Shown: positions 41,417 to 50,208 of the stretch, piece after piece | Layout: every line of letters starts with the position of its first letter | How positions within the stretch are numbered: the stretch's first letter is position 1 | Assembly: GCF_001269655.1 (NCBI RefSeq) | Contig: NZ_LHVE01000014.1 | Coordinates: 124,001-188,000, forward strand | Source of the DNA: Pseudomonas thivervalensis | Lineage (GTDB): Bacteria > Pseudomonadota > Gammaproteobacteria > Pseudomonadales > Pseudomonadaceae | Direction of reading: 5' to 3' | DNA length: 64,000 nt | Made by a program: the position numbers and the translations under genes | Notes under the pieces: generated by a model | Database searches by the model: none | What the model saw: the letters and a program-made list of their open reading frames with translations, nothing else | Told to the model about the DNA's origin: nothing

Positions 41417-42013
41417 GTGAAACAATTCATCGACTTCATCCCGCTCCTGCTGTTTTTCATCGTCTACAAACTTGATCCCCGGGCCGTCGACTTCGCCGGT
41501 CACTCCTTGACTGTAGGCGGTATTTACAGCGCCACCGCGGTGCTGATCATCAGCTCCCTGGTGGTCTACGGCGCGCTGTTCGTGTCCCAACGCAAGCTGG
41601 AGAAGAGCCAGTGGCTGACCCTGATCGCCTGCCTGGTGTTCGGCAGCCTGACCCTGGCGTTCCACAGCGAAACCTTCCTCAAATGGAAGGCCCCGGTGGT
41701 CAACTGGCTGTTCGCCCTCGCGTTCATCGGCAGCCACTTCATCGGTGACCGCCTGCTGATCAAGCGCATCATGGGCCATGCCATCAACCTGCCGGAGCTG
41801 ATCTGGACCCGGTTGAACATTGCCTGGATCGCATTTTTCCTGTTCTGCGGCGCCGCCAACCTGTTCGTTGCGTTCACGTTCCAGGCGTACTGGGTCGACT
41901 TCAAGGTCTTCGGTAGCCTGGGCATGACGCTGTTGTTCCTGATTGGCCAGGGTATCTACCTGTCCCGTCATCTGCATGATGCCGACCCCACCACGCCAAA
42001 AACCGAGGACTGA
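41417..42013 (+). CDS. yciB: inner-membrane septation protein A
   Basis: YciB (IspZ, intracellular septation protein A) is a small membrane protein linked to cell division and envelope integrity. It has 198 residues from a GTG start, KQFIDFIPLLLFFIVYKLDP, and about five hydrophobic helices with the typical WKAPVVNWLFALAFIGSHFI and WTRLNIAWIAFFLFCGAANL. The GTG is chosen because upstream in-frame sequence overlaps the divergent rnm gene. Confidence 0.94.
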   Translation: MKQFIDFIPLLLFFIVYKLDPRAVDFAGHSLTVGGIYSATAVLIISSLVVYGALFVSQRKLEKSQWLTLIACLVFGSLTLAFHSETFLKWKAPVVNWLFALAFIGSHFIGDRLLIKRIMGHAINLPELIWTRLNIAWIAFFLFCGAANLFVAFTFQAYWVDFKVFGSLGMTLLFLIGQGIYLSRHLHDADPTTPKTED

Positions 42014-42014
42014 C

Positions 42015-42314
42015 ATGCTCTACGCAATCATTGCTACCGACGTCGCCAATTCCCTGGAAAAACGCCAGGCCGCTCGTCCCGCGCACCTGGAGCGCCTGCA
42101 AAAACTCCAGAACGAAGGCCGCGTAGTGCTGGCCGGCCCGCATCCGGCGGTAGACAGCAATGACCCGGGCGCCGCAGGTTTCAGTGGCAGCCTGATGGTG
42201 GTCGAATTCGACTCCCTGTCCGCTGCGCAGCAATGGGCTGAGGCCGACCCGTTCGTTGCGGCCGGCGTCTATGCCAATGTCGTGGTCAAGCCATTCAAGC
42301 AAGTCATGCCGTAA
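42015..42314 (+). CDS. yciI: YciI-family protein
   Basis: A 99-residue YCII-domain protein (ferredoxin-like dimer): MLYAIIATDVANSLEKRQAA, then RPAHLERLQKLQNEGRVVLA and GPHPAVDSNDPG. The His/Asp pair (RPAHLERL...) is the family's putative active site. It starts 1 bp after the yciB stop, and yciB-yciI linkage is common. Biochemical role unknown. Confidence 0.92.
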   Translation: MLYAIIATDVANSLEKRQAARPAHLERLQKLQNEGRVVLAGPHPAVDSNDPGAAGFSGSLMVVEFDSLSAAQQWAEADPFVAAGVYANVVVKPFKQVMP

Positions 42315-42421
42315 ATGCCCCTGGCGCAATGAGCCTTCGCGGCTCATTGCGTTCAATTGCTCATTGTTCTCGTTTGCCTGCCGACAACCTGTCTAATCTC
42401 GATTGGAATTCAGGAGTTGCA

Positions 42422-42832
42422 ATGCGCAAAGGTCCGTTGTGCCTGTTATTGGTCACGTTGGCGATCGGGGCACCCGCCCATGGCGAGGAAAGCACCGAGG
42501 GCAGTCATTCGGCGCCCTTGTCCCTGAGCGCTGGCGGCCAGATCGCCGAATTGCAGCAACGCTTGAAAGACAGCGAGCGCATGCGTGAAGAACTCACCCA
42601 GCAACTCCAGAACACCAACGGTGAACGCGAAAGCGCACTGGTGGGCCGGCTGCGCCAGGAGAACCAGCGCCTGAAGCTGCAACTCAAGGAAGCCCAGGCC
42701 AGCCCGCTACCGCGTCTGTTGACCGATCAACAGCAATGGTTCGTCATTGGTGCCGGGGTAGCGCTATTGGCCTTGCTCTGCGGTATCTTTGCCAGCGGTG
42801 GACGTAGACAACGTCGGCAATGGCTAAATTGA
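42422..42832 (+). CDS. exported coiled-coil protein with C-terminal membrane anchor
   Basis: 136 residues: signal peptide (KGPLCLLLVTLAIGAPAHGE), a coiled coil (about 38-92, GGQIAELQQRLKDSERMREE... RLRQENQRLKLQLKEAQA), then a single membrane helix (QWFVIGAGVALLALLCGIFA) and a basic tail. The anchor resembles the C-terminus of YgiM-type SH3-and-anchor proteins, but no SH3 domain is present. It ends 7 bp before cpxR and is probably co-transcribed, so an envelope-stress link is plausible. Confidence 0.8.
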   Translation: MRKGPLCLLLVTLAIGAPAHGEESTEGSHSAPLSLSAGGQIAELQQRLKDSERMREELTQQLQNTNGERESALVGRLRQENQRLKLQLKEAQASPLPRLLTDQQQWFVIGAGVALLALLCGIFASGGRRQRRQWLN

Positions 42833-42839
42833 GTGAGTC

Positions 42840-43517
42840 ATGAGCGAGCTGTTACTGATAGATGATGACCAGGAGCTGTGTGAGCTCCTCGTAAGTTGGC
42901 TGGGCCAGGAAGGGTTTCAGGTCCGCGCCTGTCACGATGGCCAGAGTGCCCGCAAGGCCCTGGCCGAAACCGCCCCGGCTGCCGTGGTCCTGGACGTGAT
43001 GCTGCCCGACGGCAGTGGCCTGGAACTGCTCAAGCAATTGCGCAACGATCACCCGGAGCTGCCGGTATTGATGCTGTCGGCCCGGGGTGAACCGCTGGAC
43101 CGTATCCTCGGTCTGGAGCTGGGCGCCGACGACTACCTGGCCAAGCCCTGCGACCCACGGGAACTGACCGCCCGCCTGCGCGCCGTGCTGCGCCGCAGCC
43201 ACCCGACGGCCGTGTCCAGCCAGATCGAACTGGGCGACCTGACCTTCAGCCCGGTGCGTGGCGTGGTCAGTATCGACGAACAGGAACAGACCCTCACCGT
43301 CTCCGAAAGCCGCCTGCTCGAAGCGCTGCTCAAGCAGCCTGGCGAGCCGCTGGACAAGCAGGAACTGGCACAGATCGCCTTGGGCCGCAAGCTGACCCTG
43401 TACGACCGCAGCCTCGACATGCACGTGAGCAACCTGCGCAAGAAAATCGGCCCGCATCCCGACGGCCGCCCGCGCATTGTGGCGCTGCGTAGCCGGGGTT
43501 ATTACTACAGCCTCTGA
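42840..43517 (+). CDS. cpxR: envelope-stress response regulator CpxR
   Basis: An OmpR-family response regulator of 225 residues. The receiver domain has the acidic pocket IDDDQE, phospho-acceptor Asp52 in VVLDVMLPDGSG and Lys in YLAKPCDPRELTARL. The winged-helix domain (about 125-225) ends MHVSNLRKKIGPHPDGRPRI then VALRSRGYYYSL. Together with the spy-like gene and the kinase that follow, this is the pseudomonad cpx locus. In this genus the gene order is cpxR-spy-cpxA. Confidence 0.9.
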   Translation: MSELLLIDDDQELCELLVSWLGQEGFQVRACHDGQSARKALAETAPAAVVLDVMLPDGSGLELLKQLRNDHPELPVLMLSARGEPLDRILGLELGADDYLAKPCDPRELTARLRAVLRRSHPTAVSSQIELGDLTFSPVRGVVSIDEQEQTLTVSESRLLEALLKQPGEPLDKQELAQIALGRKLTLYDRSLDMHVSNLRKKIGPHPDGRPRIVALRSRGYYYSL

Positions 43518-43548
43518 ACATTGCTTGGACCGAGGGGCATGGCTAATC

Positions 43549-43645
43549 CTGTGGCGAGGGAGCTTGCTCCCGCTCGGTTGCGCAGCAACCGCAAGATCCT
43601 TGGGGCCGCTTCGCAGCCCAGCGGGAGCAAGCTCCCTCGCCACAG
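43549..43645. repeat. REP pair
   Basis: Inverted GTGGCGAGGGAGCTTGCTCC copies between cpxR and the spy-like gene. Confidence 0.85.
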
Positions 43646-43692
43646 GGATTTGTGTTCGACTCCCGGATTTGTCAGGCCTGCACCTAACCGTC

Positions 43693-43708
43693 TTTACCCA
43701 AGCTTTAC
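43693..43708 (-). promoter_or_regulatory. CpxR-box candidate upstream of the spy-like gene
   Basis: TTTAC-N6-TTTAC on the plus strand, i.e. GTAAA-N6-GTAAA on the minus strand, lies 83-98 bp before the spy-like ATG. The E. coli consensus is GTAAA-N5-GTAAA, so the spacer differs by one base. Confidence 0.5.
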
Positions 43709-43790
43709 GCCCCCCTGACCGCCGCTGACCTTGATCTCCGTAATCTGCACACATCCGGAACTGACCGGGAATGAGACAAGGAGACACACC

Positions 43791-44228
43791 ATGCGCAAGA
43801 CCCTTATCGCTCTGATGTTTGCTGCCGCTTTGCCGACCGTCGCCATGGCCATGCCCGAAGGCCCTGGCCCGATGGGCCCAATGGACGGCCCGCGTCATGG
43901 CGGCCAGATGCACGACAAAGGCCCCTACAGCCAACTGGACCTGAGCCGCGAACAACGCCAGCAGATTCGCCAGATCATGGGCGAACAGCGCCACGAACAG
44001 CGGGAACTGGTCGACAAGTACCTGGCCAAGTTGTCGCCAGCCGACCAGAAAGCCATGAAAGACGAAATGGAAGCCCGGCATCAGAAGGTCGATGCCCAGA
44101 TCCGTGGATTGTTGAAGCCTGAACAGCAAAAAGAATTCGACGCGATCCAGAAGAAGCAGGCCGAGCGTCGCGCCGAGTGGGCCGAATTCAAGGCCTGGAA
44201 AGCGCAACAGCCGCAAAAAGCGCAATAA
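43791..44228 (+). CDS. Spy/CpxP-family periplasmic chaperone-like protein
   Basis: 145 residues: signal peptide KTLIALMFAAALPTVAMAMP, a Gly/Pro/Met/His-rich stretch (PEGPGPMGPMDGPRHGGQMH) that could bind metal, then two LTxxQ-type motifs (LSREQRQQIRQIM and LKPEQQKEFDAIQ) within a long helical hairpin. Spy/CpxP proteins bind misfolded periplasmic proteins and damp the Cpx kinase. It lies between cpxR and cpxA, with a candidate CpxR box upstream and a terminator after it. Confidence 0.88.
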   Translation: MRKTLIALMFAAALPTVAMAMPEGPGPMGPMDGPRHGGQMHDKGPYSQLDLSREQRQQIRQIMGEQRHEQRELVDKYLAKLSPADQKAMKDEMEARHQKVDAQIRGLLKPEQQKEFDAIQKKQAERRAEWAEFKAWKAQQPQKAQ

Positions 44229-44246
44229 TGCACTGAAGTTCCCCCG

Positions 44247-44278
44247 GCCCAACGGCCCCTTGCCGTTGGGCTTTCTTT
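44247..44278 (+). terminator. terminator between the spy-like gene and cpxA
   Basis: GCCCAACGGC / GCCGTTGGGC 10-bp stem, CCCTT loop and TTTCTTT, 18 bp before the cpxA start. It would reduce read-through into the kinase gene. Confidence 0.85.
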
Positions 44279-44295
44279 GTTTTCGAGGATTTATC

Positions 44296-45636
44296 GTGCG
44301 TTCATTGTTCTGGCGCATCCTGGCCAGTTTCTGGCTGGCCATCGCCCTGGTTGCAGGACTTTCGATCCTGATGGGCCACATGCTGAACCAGGACGCCTGG
44401 ATCCTCAGCCGCCATCCGGGTCTCAACACCCTGCCCGAAGAGTGGACGCAAACCTATGAAAGCCAGGGCGAGGACGCCGCCCAGGACATCCTGCAACAGC
44501 GCAAGCGCCAGTATCACATCGACGTCCAGGTGTTCAACGAAAGCGGCGACCCGGTGGTACGTGGCACCTTCCCCCACCGCGCCGCAGCCTTCGAGGCCCG
44601 GCAGAACAACGATGACCGACGCCTGCCCTGGCGACGACTGACTGACGAGTTCACCAGCGCCAAAAGTGGCGATACGTACCTGTTCATCTACCGCATTCCC
44701 CATCCCGAACTGGACGCCTGGCACCGCGGCAGCCTGCTCTGGCCCCTCAGTGCGCTGGGGATCGCGTTGGTGGTGCTGACCTTGTTCAGCCTGTTGGTGA
44801 CGTTCTCCATCACCCGTCCGCTGAGTCGCCTGCGCGGTGCGGTACATGACCTGGGCCAGGCCGCCTACCAGCAGAACAGCCTTGCCAAGCTGGCCAACCG
44901 GCGGGACGAGTTCGGCGTACTGGCCACTGACTTCAACCGCATGGGCGCGCGCCTGCAAAGCCTGATCGCCAGCCAACGACAACTGCTACGCGACGTGTCC
45001 CACGAACTGCGCTCGCCCCTGGCCCGGCTGCGCATTGCCCTGGCACTGGCTGAACGGGCCAGCCCCGAGGAGCGTGAAAAGCTCTGGCCGCGCCTGACCC
45101 GCGAATGCGATCGCCTGGAGGCCCTGATCAGTGAAATCCTGGTCCTGGCCCGGGTCGATGCCGACAACGCCAGCGCCGAAGAGGTAGACCTCAACGGCTT
45201 GTTGGTCACCCTGCAAAAAGATGCGCAGCTGGCGTCACCGGAACAAACCGTGCAGCTTGAAACCGAGGCGGACCTGACCCTCAAGGGCTGGCCGACCATG
45301 ATCGAGCGAGCGGTGGACAACCTGCTGCGCAACGCCCAGCGCTTCAATCCAACCGGACAATCGATCGAAATGCGCGCGCTGCGACAGGGCGAACGGATCC
45401 TGATCAGCGTGCGCGACCACGGGCCCGGCGTGGATGCAGAGCACTTGGGGCAACTGGGCGAGCCGTTCTACCGCGCCCCCGGCCAGACCGCCGCCGGCCA
45501 TGGCCTGGGGCTGGCTATTGCGCGCCGTGCCGCCGAACGCCATGGCGGCGCGCTGGTATTGGGTAATCATCCCGAAGGCGGTTTCATTGCGACGCTGGAG
45601 CTGCCGTTGGTGCCGGGGGCTGTCGTGCAACCTTAA
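44296..45636 (+). CDS. cpxA: envelope-stress sensor kinase CpxA
   Basis: A 446-residue inner-membrane histidine kinase starting at GTG (RSLFWRILASFWLAIALVAG) 18 bp after the spy terminator. TM1 is about 7-28; a periplasmic sensor follows (about 30-145); TM2 is LSALGIALVVLTLFSLLVTF. The HAMP domain follows TRPLSRLRGAV. The H-box is LLRDVSHELRSPLARLR with His237. The ATPase has N (ERAVDNLLRNAQRFNP), G1 (DHGPGVD) and G2 (GHGLGLAIA) boxes. It is partner of CpxR. Confidence 0.9.
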   Translation: MRSLFWRILASFWLAIALVAGLSILMGHMLNQDAWILSRHPGLNTLPEEWTQTYESQGEDAAQDILQQRKRQYHIDVQVFNESGDPVVRGTFPHRAAAFEARQNNDDRRLPWRRLTDEFTSAKSGDTYLFIYRIPHPELDAWHRGSLLWPLSALGIALVVLTLFSLLVTFSITRPLSRLRGAVHDLGQAAYQQNSLAKLANRRDEFGVLATDFNRMGARLQSLIASQRQLLRDVSHELRSPLARLRIALALAERASPEEREKLWPRLTRECDRLEALISEILVLARVDADNASAEEVDLNGLLVTLQKDAQLASPEQTVQLETEADLTLKGWPTMIERAVDNLLRNAQRFNPTGQSIEMRALRQGERILISVRDHGPGVDAEHLGQLGEPFYRAPGQTAAGHGLGLAIARRAAERHGGALVLGNHPEGGFIATLELPLVPGAVVQP

Positions 45637-45651
45637 AGCCAAAGCAAAACC

Positions 45652-45838
45652 CCGTGGCGAGGGAGCTTGCTCCCGCTGGCTGTAAGAGCTGCGTAGGAGC
45701 TGTGTAGGAGCTGTCGAGTGCAACGAGGCTGCGATCTTTCCCCAAACAGCTGAGTCTCAAGCGAAAGATCAAAAGATCAAAAGATCGCAGCCTTCGGCAG
45801 CTCCTACAGCGCCCAACGGGAGCAAGCTCCTCGCCACA
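45652..45838. repeat. composite REP element with nested inner palindrome
   Basis: Outer GTGGCGAGGGAGCTTGCTCC arms (the right one has lost one CTC). The inner inverted repeat GTAGGAGCTGTCGAGTGCAA ... CTTCGGCAGCTCCTAC has a tandem AAAGATCAAAAGATCAAAAG run in its loop. Confidence 0.85.
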
Positions 45839-45899
45839 CCGGCCCCAGACCTGAAATGAGCCGCGTCGCCAGTCTCGTCGCATCAATGCCAAGGAAAGG

Positions 45900-47504
45900 T
45901 CATACCTTTTTGATCATCCATCCCCTTGCTAAGGCGTGATCCTGGGACAGGAGCTCTCGGTCTCCTGTTTTAGGGTTGATTGTATACACAGTCCTGTCAC
46001 CGGGACCTAGGTCCGAAGACCATGCACGCGAGTCACCCAAACCTGGGTCACCGTCATGGATGGTTCGAAGCGCTCCCCAAGTCACCAGGTCAGGGATGGT
46101 CCCCCCGGCGTTCCACGCAGCCTCCCAGCAAATCCAATACGTCCGCGACTCATAGTCTTGACCTAAGTCGAACAGCAGCCAAACGTTGGAAGTAATGACT
46201 CGGTAAGACACGCTCGCACCCATTTTATCTCGAACGGTTATCGTAGCGGTCCCTGAGTGCTTCGAGACAACCCGTGGTTCTGATGATGAAAAAAGCTCTG
46301 CCTTCTCTGGGTCGCTGGACGTATAGGTATAGGGAGGCACACCTCCCGACGGTATCCGCTCTACGTACGCCCCTACTGGCGGACGATCAGGAAACTTATC
46401 GGCTCTAAACATTAACTGGTCGAGAATGGCGTCGCTGGTATCGATGCTCAGGGGTTCAGCTATCACGGTCAGGTTGCGTACGTTCGAATAGACGTTCGTA
46501 GGATGGTAGAGCGACTTTGCATACAGGCGGCGAGAGCCAACGTCGACGGTGATGTCTTTGGTCCATTGGCCGGTTGTCGCATCGGCAGTTGCTGTGCCTT
46601 TGGGGACGGCACTGGCTCCACTGCCGTCGTAGACCTCGATCTCCTTGCCTTTACTTGCCTCGCCCGACAGCTCCAAGGTGGTGCTGGTTGTTTCGCCTTT
46701 GTCGGGAATCTCCTGACCGGCGGAATCTTTTACATGGGTAAGGGTGGGAGCGATCAGCACGCGGTCCAGATGGATATCCAAGTACTTGATCGACGACCGG
46801 TTCGCGTTGCCCAACTGGTCAGTCACCGTGAACTGGAGCGCTGTATTGGGGTTGTCCCCGGCCTGCCTGAATGTGTCGGTAAACAGCGTATGCGTCACCG
46901 GTCTGGAGGCATCAAACCCGTCAACAGGAACGGTCACATTGCCCACTAGAAACCTGATGCTGTCGTAATCTCGCGGATTGGAATAGGTAAAACCAAACGT
47001 CACACCCTGCGCCGCCTGCTCGGCGCTGACACCATCAAGGAGCACATCCGGCGGGATCACCAGATCCAGGCCTTGGGGCGCCGGCTCACCCGGTGCCCGC
47101 AAGTGATAAAGCACGTGCAGGTCCCTGGATGATTCACCGTTTTGGCTGGGACGGGTTACCTTGTAGTGCAGCCGATTGATGCCATGCAATAACCGCCCAT
47201 GGGGCACATACAACTCCATGCGCAGCTGTTCTTCTCCAGGCCCCACATCTTTGCCAGCCACTGGAAAAGGATCGTCATTGACGTATAAATCAGCTCGATC
47301 ATCCACCGCCATTGTCCAGGAACGTCGCTGGAGTTCGGTCCACGGGTCGATCAGACACCTCAGTCCCCTGGGCTGATCGTCGTAAAGGCTCTTGGGGATA
47401 CCGCCATCCGCGAGGCCGGCCGGTTTAACTGGCGTCACCCAACCCATGATAATCACGGGAAACAGGTCGAATTGTTCGTTCAAGGCAGAGGATTGAATGT
47501 CCAT
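45900..47504 (-). CDS. Ig-like multidomain protein with C-terminal lectin-like domain (short paralogue)
   Basis: A 534-residue paralogue of the next gene. Start MDIQSSALNEQFDLFPVIIM follows AGGA and aligns with its neighbour. Order: N-terminal domain (about 1-120, WTMAVDDRADLYVND); a beta domain nearly identical in both paralogues (about 130-345, LRAPGEPAPQGLDLVIPPDV and EVYDGSGASAVPKGTATADA, Ig-like); a bacterial-Ig-2-like domain (IPSGGVPPYTYTSSDPEKAE, SGTATITVRDKMGASVSYRV); and a C-terminal module (RTYWICWEAAWNAGGTIPDL, VTWGALRTI) like the C-type-lectin-like domain of invasin/intimin. There is no signal peptide or beta-barrel, so export is unclear. Function unknown; surface or secreted adhesion is a guess. 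Confidence 0.75.
   Translation of the reverse strand: MDIQSSALNEQFDLFPVIIMGWVTPVKPAGLADGGIPKSLYDDQPRGLRCLIDPWTELQRRSWTMAVDDRADLYVNDDPFPVAGKDVGPGEEQLRMELYVPHGRLLHGINRLHYKVTRPSQNGESSRDLHVLYHLRAPGEPAPQGLDLVIPPDVLLDGVSAEQAAQGVTFGFTYSNPRDYDSIRFLVGNVTVPVDGFDASRPVTHTLFTDTFRQAGDNPNTALQFTVTDQLGNANRSSIKYLDIHLDRVLIAPTLTHVKDSAGQEIPDKGETTSTTLELSGEASKGKEIEVYDGSGASAVPKGTATADATTGQWTKDITVDVGSRRLYAKSLYHPTNVYSNVRNLTVIAEPLSIDTSDAILDQLMFRADKFPDRPPVGAYVERIPSGGVPPYTYTSSDPEKAELFSSSEPRVVSKHSGTATITVRDKMGASVSYRVITSNVWLLFDLGQDYESRTYWICWEAAWNAGGTIPDLVTWGALRTIHDGDPGLGDSRAWSSDLGPGDRTVYTINPKTGDRELLSQDHALARGWMIKKV
46602..47105. repeat. 504-bp block shared with the neighbouring paralogue (copy 1)
   Basis: Same orientation and almost identical to 49306-49809. 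I found one differing base, which changes Tyr to His in IKYLDIHL versus IKHLDIHL. About 130 bp of lower similarity flanks it on the low-coordinate side. Confidence 0.9.
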
Positions 47505-47601
47505 GACGGTTCCTGGCAAACGGAGGGCGTGCGGGCTTTCGACAACGTTCGTGACGGCCAACCCATGCTGGTAACCCCAACGGGTTGGCGCTGGGGCGAC
47601 T

Positions 47602-50208
47602 TCATACCTTCACAGCCTTAAGTGCACTGGCATGGTCATATTCATATACTGAGATCTTATGGCTGTATTCGATCGGTATCACAGCCCATCGCTGCCCGGT
47701 ACCGGAAATATCCGCAGTCCATGCACGATCGCCGCCAAAACCTGCATTGCCGTTGTAAGCCAACAGGAGCTTTCCCCACGCCTCAAGTGTAGGGATGGTG
47801 CCTCCTTCAGCTTGCGCCTGATTCCAGCACTCCAAAAACGCTCCTCGTCCTAGAGCGACTCTGCTGACCAGCCAAACATTGGCAACGGTGACTCGATAGG
47901 AAGTGCTCTGACCGGATGAATCGTGCACGGTTATCGTGGCGTTTCCTTCCCCCCTTGAAAGAACTCGCGGCTGTGTCTGGGTAGCGACCTCGGCAACGGT
48001 AGAATCGCTGGACATGTAGAAGTAGGGGGCGAGCCCCCCTGACGGTACTCGATCCACGTACGTGTTAGGCGGCGGATTCGGTGGTATAGCGGCAGTTCTG
48101 ACATGCAGCCCAACTAGAAAGTGAACCGCTTGATCGATGGCCAGACGCGCCACCACCGTAAATCGCCAGGGCGGCGACACGGGGTTATTTCGCATGATTG
48201 CCCGGGCGGTAAAACTGTGACTCCCTATGTCGAGCCCGCTCAGGGTGTCCTCCCACAAGCCCTTGGAATCGACCTCGACCGTGTTTTTCTTTTCAGTGCC
48301 ATCGAAGATTTCGACCTTGGTGTTGGGCGTTGCCTGGCCAGTGAGCGTCACGGTGGTCGCCAAGGTGTAGCCACCCTCGGAGATGAGGGTGTTGCTGGGG
48401 TCCTTGACCGAGGTAATGAGCGGTGTTTCAAGTACCACGGGCTTGACCGTGTATGTGCGCAAGGGGAACTCGATGGCCGTTGCGATATCAGGGGCCTTGT
48501 CGAAGGTCACCAGCAGGACGACGTTCAGCTCGGAGCGATCACGCAAAAGTTGCAGCTGCCCCCATGGAACCGGCTTGAGCAGCCCGGCCCCAACTTCGTT
48601 CACGGTCACGCCCGAGGCAGCTTGCACGATGATCGTATGCGGAAAACCGTCAGCCGTGGTGCCGTCGCAGCGCAGCCATACCTTCTGATCAAGGGCGATG
48701 AGCGGCCAGGGAGTAACCTTCAAAGTAGCTTCACCGGAGAAGCTGGCCAGGTCGAGTTCCGGGCCTTCGCCATTGTTGGCGGCTTGCAGGATCATCGGCT
48801 TGGCCATCAGCAGGTCGGCTTGCGTCAGGGGCAGCACCGCCAAGTCAAAAACCGGCGAAGGGATCGGTGGCTCGTTACCTCGCGTGACCTCATAGGAGAC
48901 CTTCACCGATTTGCCCAGGTTGAAGGCCACTACGCTGTTGGGGATCCGTATCTCCAACCCGGCACTTACCAACGATTCGCCTGAAGTATGCGAACCCTCG
49001 ACGGATGTTCCTGGCGCGCCGGTCCAGGTCACTTTTAATTTGTCGCCAGGCAGTAGCGCAGCGTTGGCCGGCACCACGACGGTTAGGAGGTCCTTGGCGC
49101 TGATCGGGTTCAAGATCGCGCCGTTAGCCTCTTTCACCGAGGGCTCAATCAGGTTCAGTAGCTGACTCACAGTCAGGGTGCGTACGTTCGAATAGACGTT
49201 CGTAGGGTGGTAGAGCGATTTCGCATACAGGCGGCGAGCACCGACCGAGACGGAGATTTCCCTGGTCCATAGGCCGGTCGTCGCATCGGCAAGCGCTTTG
49301 CCCTTGGGGACGGCACTGGCTCCACTGCCGTCGTAGACCTCGATCTCCTTGCCTTTACTTGCCTCGCCCGACAGCTCCAAGGTGGTGCTGGTTGTTTCGC
49401 CTTTGTCGGGAATCTCCTGACCGGCGGAATCTTTTACATGGGTAAGGGTGGGAGCGATCAGCACGCGGTCCAGATGGATATCCAAGTGCTTGATCGACGA
49501 CCGGTTCGCGTTGCCCAACTGGTCAGTCACCGTGAACTGGAGCGCTGTATTGGGGTTGTCCCCGGCCTGCCTGAATGTGTCGGTAAACAGCGTATGCGTC
49601 ACCGGTCTGGAGGCATCAAACCCGTCAACAGGAACGGTCACATTGCCCACTAGAAACCTGATGCTGTCGTAATCTCGCGGATTGGAATAGGTAAAACCAA
49701 ACGTCACACCCTGCGCCGCCTGCTCGGCGCTGACACCATCAAGGAGCACATCCGGCGGGATCACCAGATCCAGGCCTTGGGGCGCCGGCTCACCCGGTGC
49801 CCGCAAGTGGTACAGCACATTCAAATCATCGGAAATACCGGGATTTTCGCTGAGACGGGTTATTGTGTAATGCAGCCTGTTGACCCCTTCTCTCAGTTTC
49901 CCCTGGGGAAGGTCCAAGAGAAAGTACTCCTTATTTTCTTCTCCCGGCTGGACGGTAAAGCCTGCCCCCGAGAGCTCGCCGTTGACATACAAGTCAACTC
50001 GATCAAGGACCGCCATTGTCCAGGAGCCGCTCTTGAGCTCGGTCCATGCGTAGATCACGCACTGCAATCCCTGGGGCCGACCGTCATAAATGCTCTGTGG
50101 GATACCGCCGTGCGCCAGGCCTTCTGGAAGTACCGGCGTCTTCCATCCCGGAATATAGACAGGGAATAGATCGAACGGATGGTTCAAGACAGACGATTCG
50201 GTATCCAT
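47602..50208 (-). CDS. Ig-like multidomain protein with C-terminal lectin-like domain (long paralogue)
   Basis: 868 residues from MDTESSVLNHPFDLFPVYIP, seven bases after AGGA; an ATG one codon earlier is the alternative. It has the same N-terminal and shared beta/Ig domains as the 45900 gene. It then carries an extra region (about 355-700) with VPANAALLPGDKLKVTWTGA, SLVSAGLEIRIPNSVVAFNL and a further Ig-like unit (LTGQATPNTKVEIFDGTEKK). It ends with a Big2-like domain (VPSGGLAPYFYMSSDSTVAE) and the lectin-like end (FLECWNQAQAEGGTIPTLEA, WGKLLLAYNGNAGFGGDRAW). No signal peptide is seen. The genes are tandem, 97 bp apart, so probably one operon. Confidence 0.75.
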   Translation of the reverse strand: MDTESSVLNHPFDLFPVYIPGWKTPVLPEGLAHGGIPQSIYDGRPQGLQCVIYAWTELKSGSWTMAVLDRVDLYVNGELSGAGFTVQPGEENKEYFLLDLPQGKLREGVNRLHYTITRLSENPGISDDLNVLYHLRAPGEPAPQGLDLVIPPDVLLDGVSAEQAAQGVTFGFTYSNPRDYDSIRFLVGNVTVPVDGFDASRPVTHTLFTDTFRQAGDNPNTALQFTVTDQLGNANRSSIKHLDIHLDRVLIAPTLTHVKDSAGQEIPDKGETTSTTLELSGEASKGKEIEVYDGSGASAVPKGKALADATTGLWTREISVSVGARRLYAKSLYHPTNVYSNVRTLTVSQLLNLIEPSVKEANGAILNPISAKDLLTVVVPANAALLPGDKLKVTWTGAPGTSVEGSHTSGESLVSAGLEIRIPNSVVAFNLGKSVKVSYEVTRGNEPPIPSPVFDLAVLPLTQADLLMAKPMILQAANNGEGPELDLASFSGEATLKVTPWPLIALDQKVWLRCDGTTADGFPHTIIVQAASGVTVNEVGAGLLKPVPWGQLQLLRDRSELNVVLLVTFDKAPDIATAIEFPLRTYTVKPVVLETPLITSVKDPSNTLISEGGYTLATTVTLTGQATPNTKVEIFDGTEKKNTVEVDSKGLWEDTLSGLDIGSHSFTARAIMRNNPVSPPWRFTVVARLAIDQAVHFLVGLHVRTAAIPPNPPPNTYVDRVPSGGLAPYFYMSSDSTVAEVATQTQPRVLSRGEGNATITVHDSSGQSTSYRVTVANVWLVSRVALGRGAFLECWNQAQAEGGTIPTLEAWGKLLLAYNGNAGFGGDRAWTADISGTGQRWAVIPIEYSHKISVYEYDHASALKAVKV
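49306..49809. repeat. 504-bp block shared with the neighbouring paralogue (copy 2)
   Basis: Counterpart of 46602-47105, offset 2704 bp, same orientation. Identity drops sharply on both sides, which is typical of gene conversion. Confidence 0.9.
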
